A DNA stretch of 64,000 nucleotides from Aradus depressus (taxonomy: Eukaryota > Arthropoda > Insecta > Hemiptera > Aradidae): NCBI GenBank assembly GCA_963662175.1, contig OY759217.1, positions 52,800,108 through 52,864,107 on the forward strand. Reading direction: 5' to 3'. Of this stretch, positions 63,135-64,000 are shown piece after piece (position 1 is the stretch's first letter; every line of letters starts with the position of its first letter). The notes below the pieces were generated by a model. The model was not told the DNA's origin and did no database searches. It saw only the letters and a program-made list of their open reading frames with translations. The position numbers and the translations under genes are program-made.

Positions 63135-64000
63135 TCATGATGTTTCTATTATTCACACCCGGTCTAGTCTTCCCAACTTTATAATTATCCCCTCACACGA
63201 TCCATCCTCACAGATACTCCACCCCCACCTCCACCTCTTCCCTTCATCCGACATTATCTTTGGATATCGCTTCACCACCTTCTTATACTGCTCTTCCAAT
63301 ATTATCTCCAACCACATAACTTCATCGAGAAGAAAATTCATTTTGTTTCTCTTCTTTTTTTTACCATAAAAAAGTGCATGCGGGGATTTGGTTTAATTTG
63401 ATGTTAGCGCATGATCGAAGTTCATAATTAACAAGTGGTACAGAATGATTTTATTTATGAACAGATATTCGAGAAATAATTCGGTACTTCTCACTTTTAG
63501 GAGAACAATGACATTTAGTGGTTACATCCATCAACACCCCTTTGTGTCTAGTATTTCTTTAAACGTTTTTTTATTTTTTACCTACAATTATAAATAATTA
63601 AAATTTGTTATCTGAAGAAAATATTTATTTTTACAATTATCAATTGTTTTTTCAGAACTGCGATGTAGCCTAGACGAATCTGTATGGAAAGGGAGACAGA
63701 AAATTAACATTTAAAAAATTAGAATTACATTATATTGTTATTTTTTTTGTTTTATTGTGATGTGCCTTGACATCCAACTCGCGCGCGTAGGCACTTGTAT
63801 GTAACATCACACTGGAAGTGACACTGCTAATTCCTAACCTAGAGTCGCCGTGTCACAACAAAACGCGGGTAATTTCAAACCGTTCAGCTGACAGCACTAA
63901 ATGTACTCTAGAAAACAATTATTTGTATTTTTATTTTAGGTAAACATTGCACCGCCGTGCGGAGTTTTTGGGAGAGATTTTAAAATTGGCGCGTGTTTTG
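63135..64000. other. Unassigned right edge
   Basis: A 62-codon minus-strand ORF (63341-63153) reads MNFLLDEVMWLEIILEEQYK and onward without a known family. A second CpG-richer part (63778-63860, 63950-64000) includes CTCGCGCGCGTAGG. No firm gene. Confidence 0.3.

Overview
This window looks like gene-poor nuclear DNA from an invertebrate animal, most likely an arthropod. It is AT-rich and has no operons, no intact conserved genes and no convincing multi-exon gene. Remnants of animal retrotransposons and DNA transposons are everywhere, and the tails of one SINE family are short runs of CCTAA, the same 5-mer as the common insect telomere repeat. I cannot name the species. Family letters used here are my own labels.

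Two families dominate. SINE-A is a tRNA-derived SINE of about 340 bp with perfect Pol III A and B boxes, a body of conserved stem-loops and a (CCTAA)n tail. I see about 24 full or partial copies, several with 11-13 bp target-site duplications. Element B is an unclassified repeat of about 480 bp seen in roughly 35-40 fragments. It begins with a hairpin (ACTTCCCC...GGGGAAGT around TATACGAAGTATA), contains a core module duplicated in tandem, and ends with a second hairpin (CGGTGATTCACCG) followed by T residues. Several B copies are interrupted by SINE-A, so B is the older layer.

Other mobile DNA: a non-autonomous Helitron at 35546-36069 whose empty site survives in a paralogous repeat at 21430-21480; a hAT-like MITE at 16019-16459; a 5'-truncated LINE at 42197-43013 with 15-bp target duplications; decayed LINE pieces near 11617, 33713 and 50940; a decayed Gypsy integrase at 40998-41510; a probable PIF/Harbinger fragment near 4629-4804; and several inverted-repeat elements (502-648, 12811-13285, 33160-33490, 38575-38768) carrying a Penelope-like end signature.

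Tandem arrays: a 31-unit array of 28 bp (24812-25680) with a 7-unit, 196-bp higher-order repeat that grew inside dispersed repeat C; a 42-bp minisatellite (9128-9715); a two-tier purine-rich array (53760-54340); a 39-bp array (51391-51540); and long (TA)n, (CT)n and poly-G/poly-C tracts. Two direct copies of a roughly 700-bp segment (H, near 19.8 and 23.9 kb) share a 99-bp island of perfect identity.

The layers order the history: B and repeats C, D and E are old; Helitron, LINE, element G and SINE-A inserted into them; tandem arrays then grew locally. The only possible host coding sequence is weak: a 107-codon ORF with one membrane segment at 12571-12894, and a CpG-dense edge at 62.9-64 kb that could adjoin a gene outside the window. 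I found no evidence of an organised multi-gene system here.
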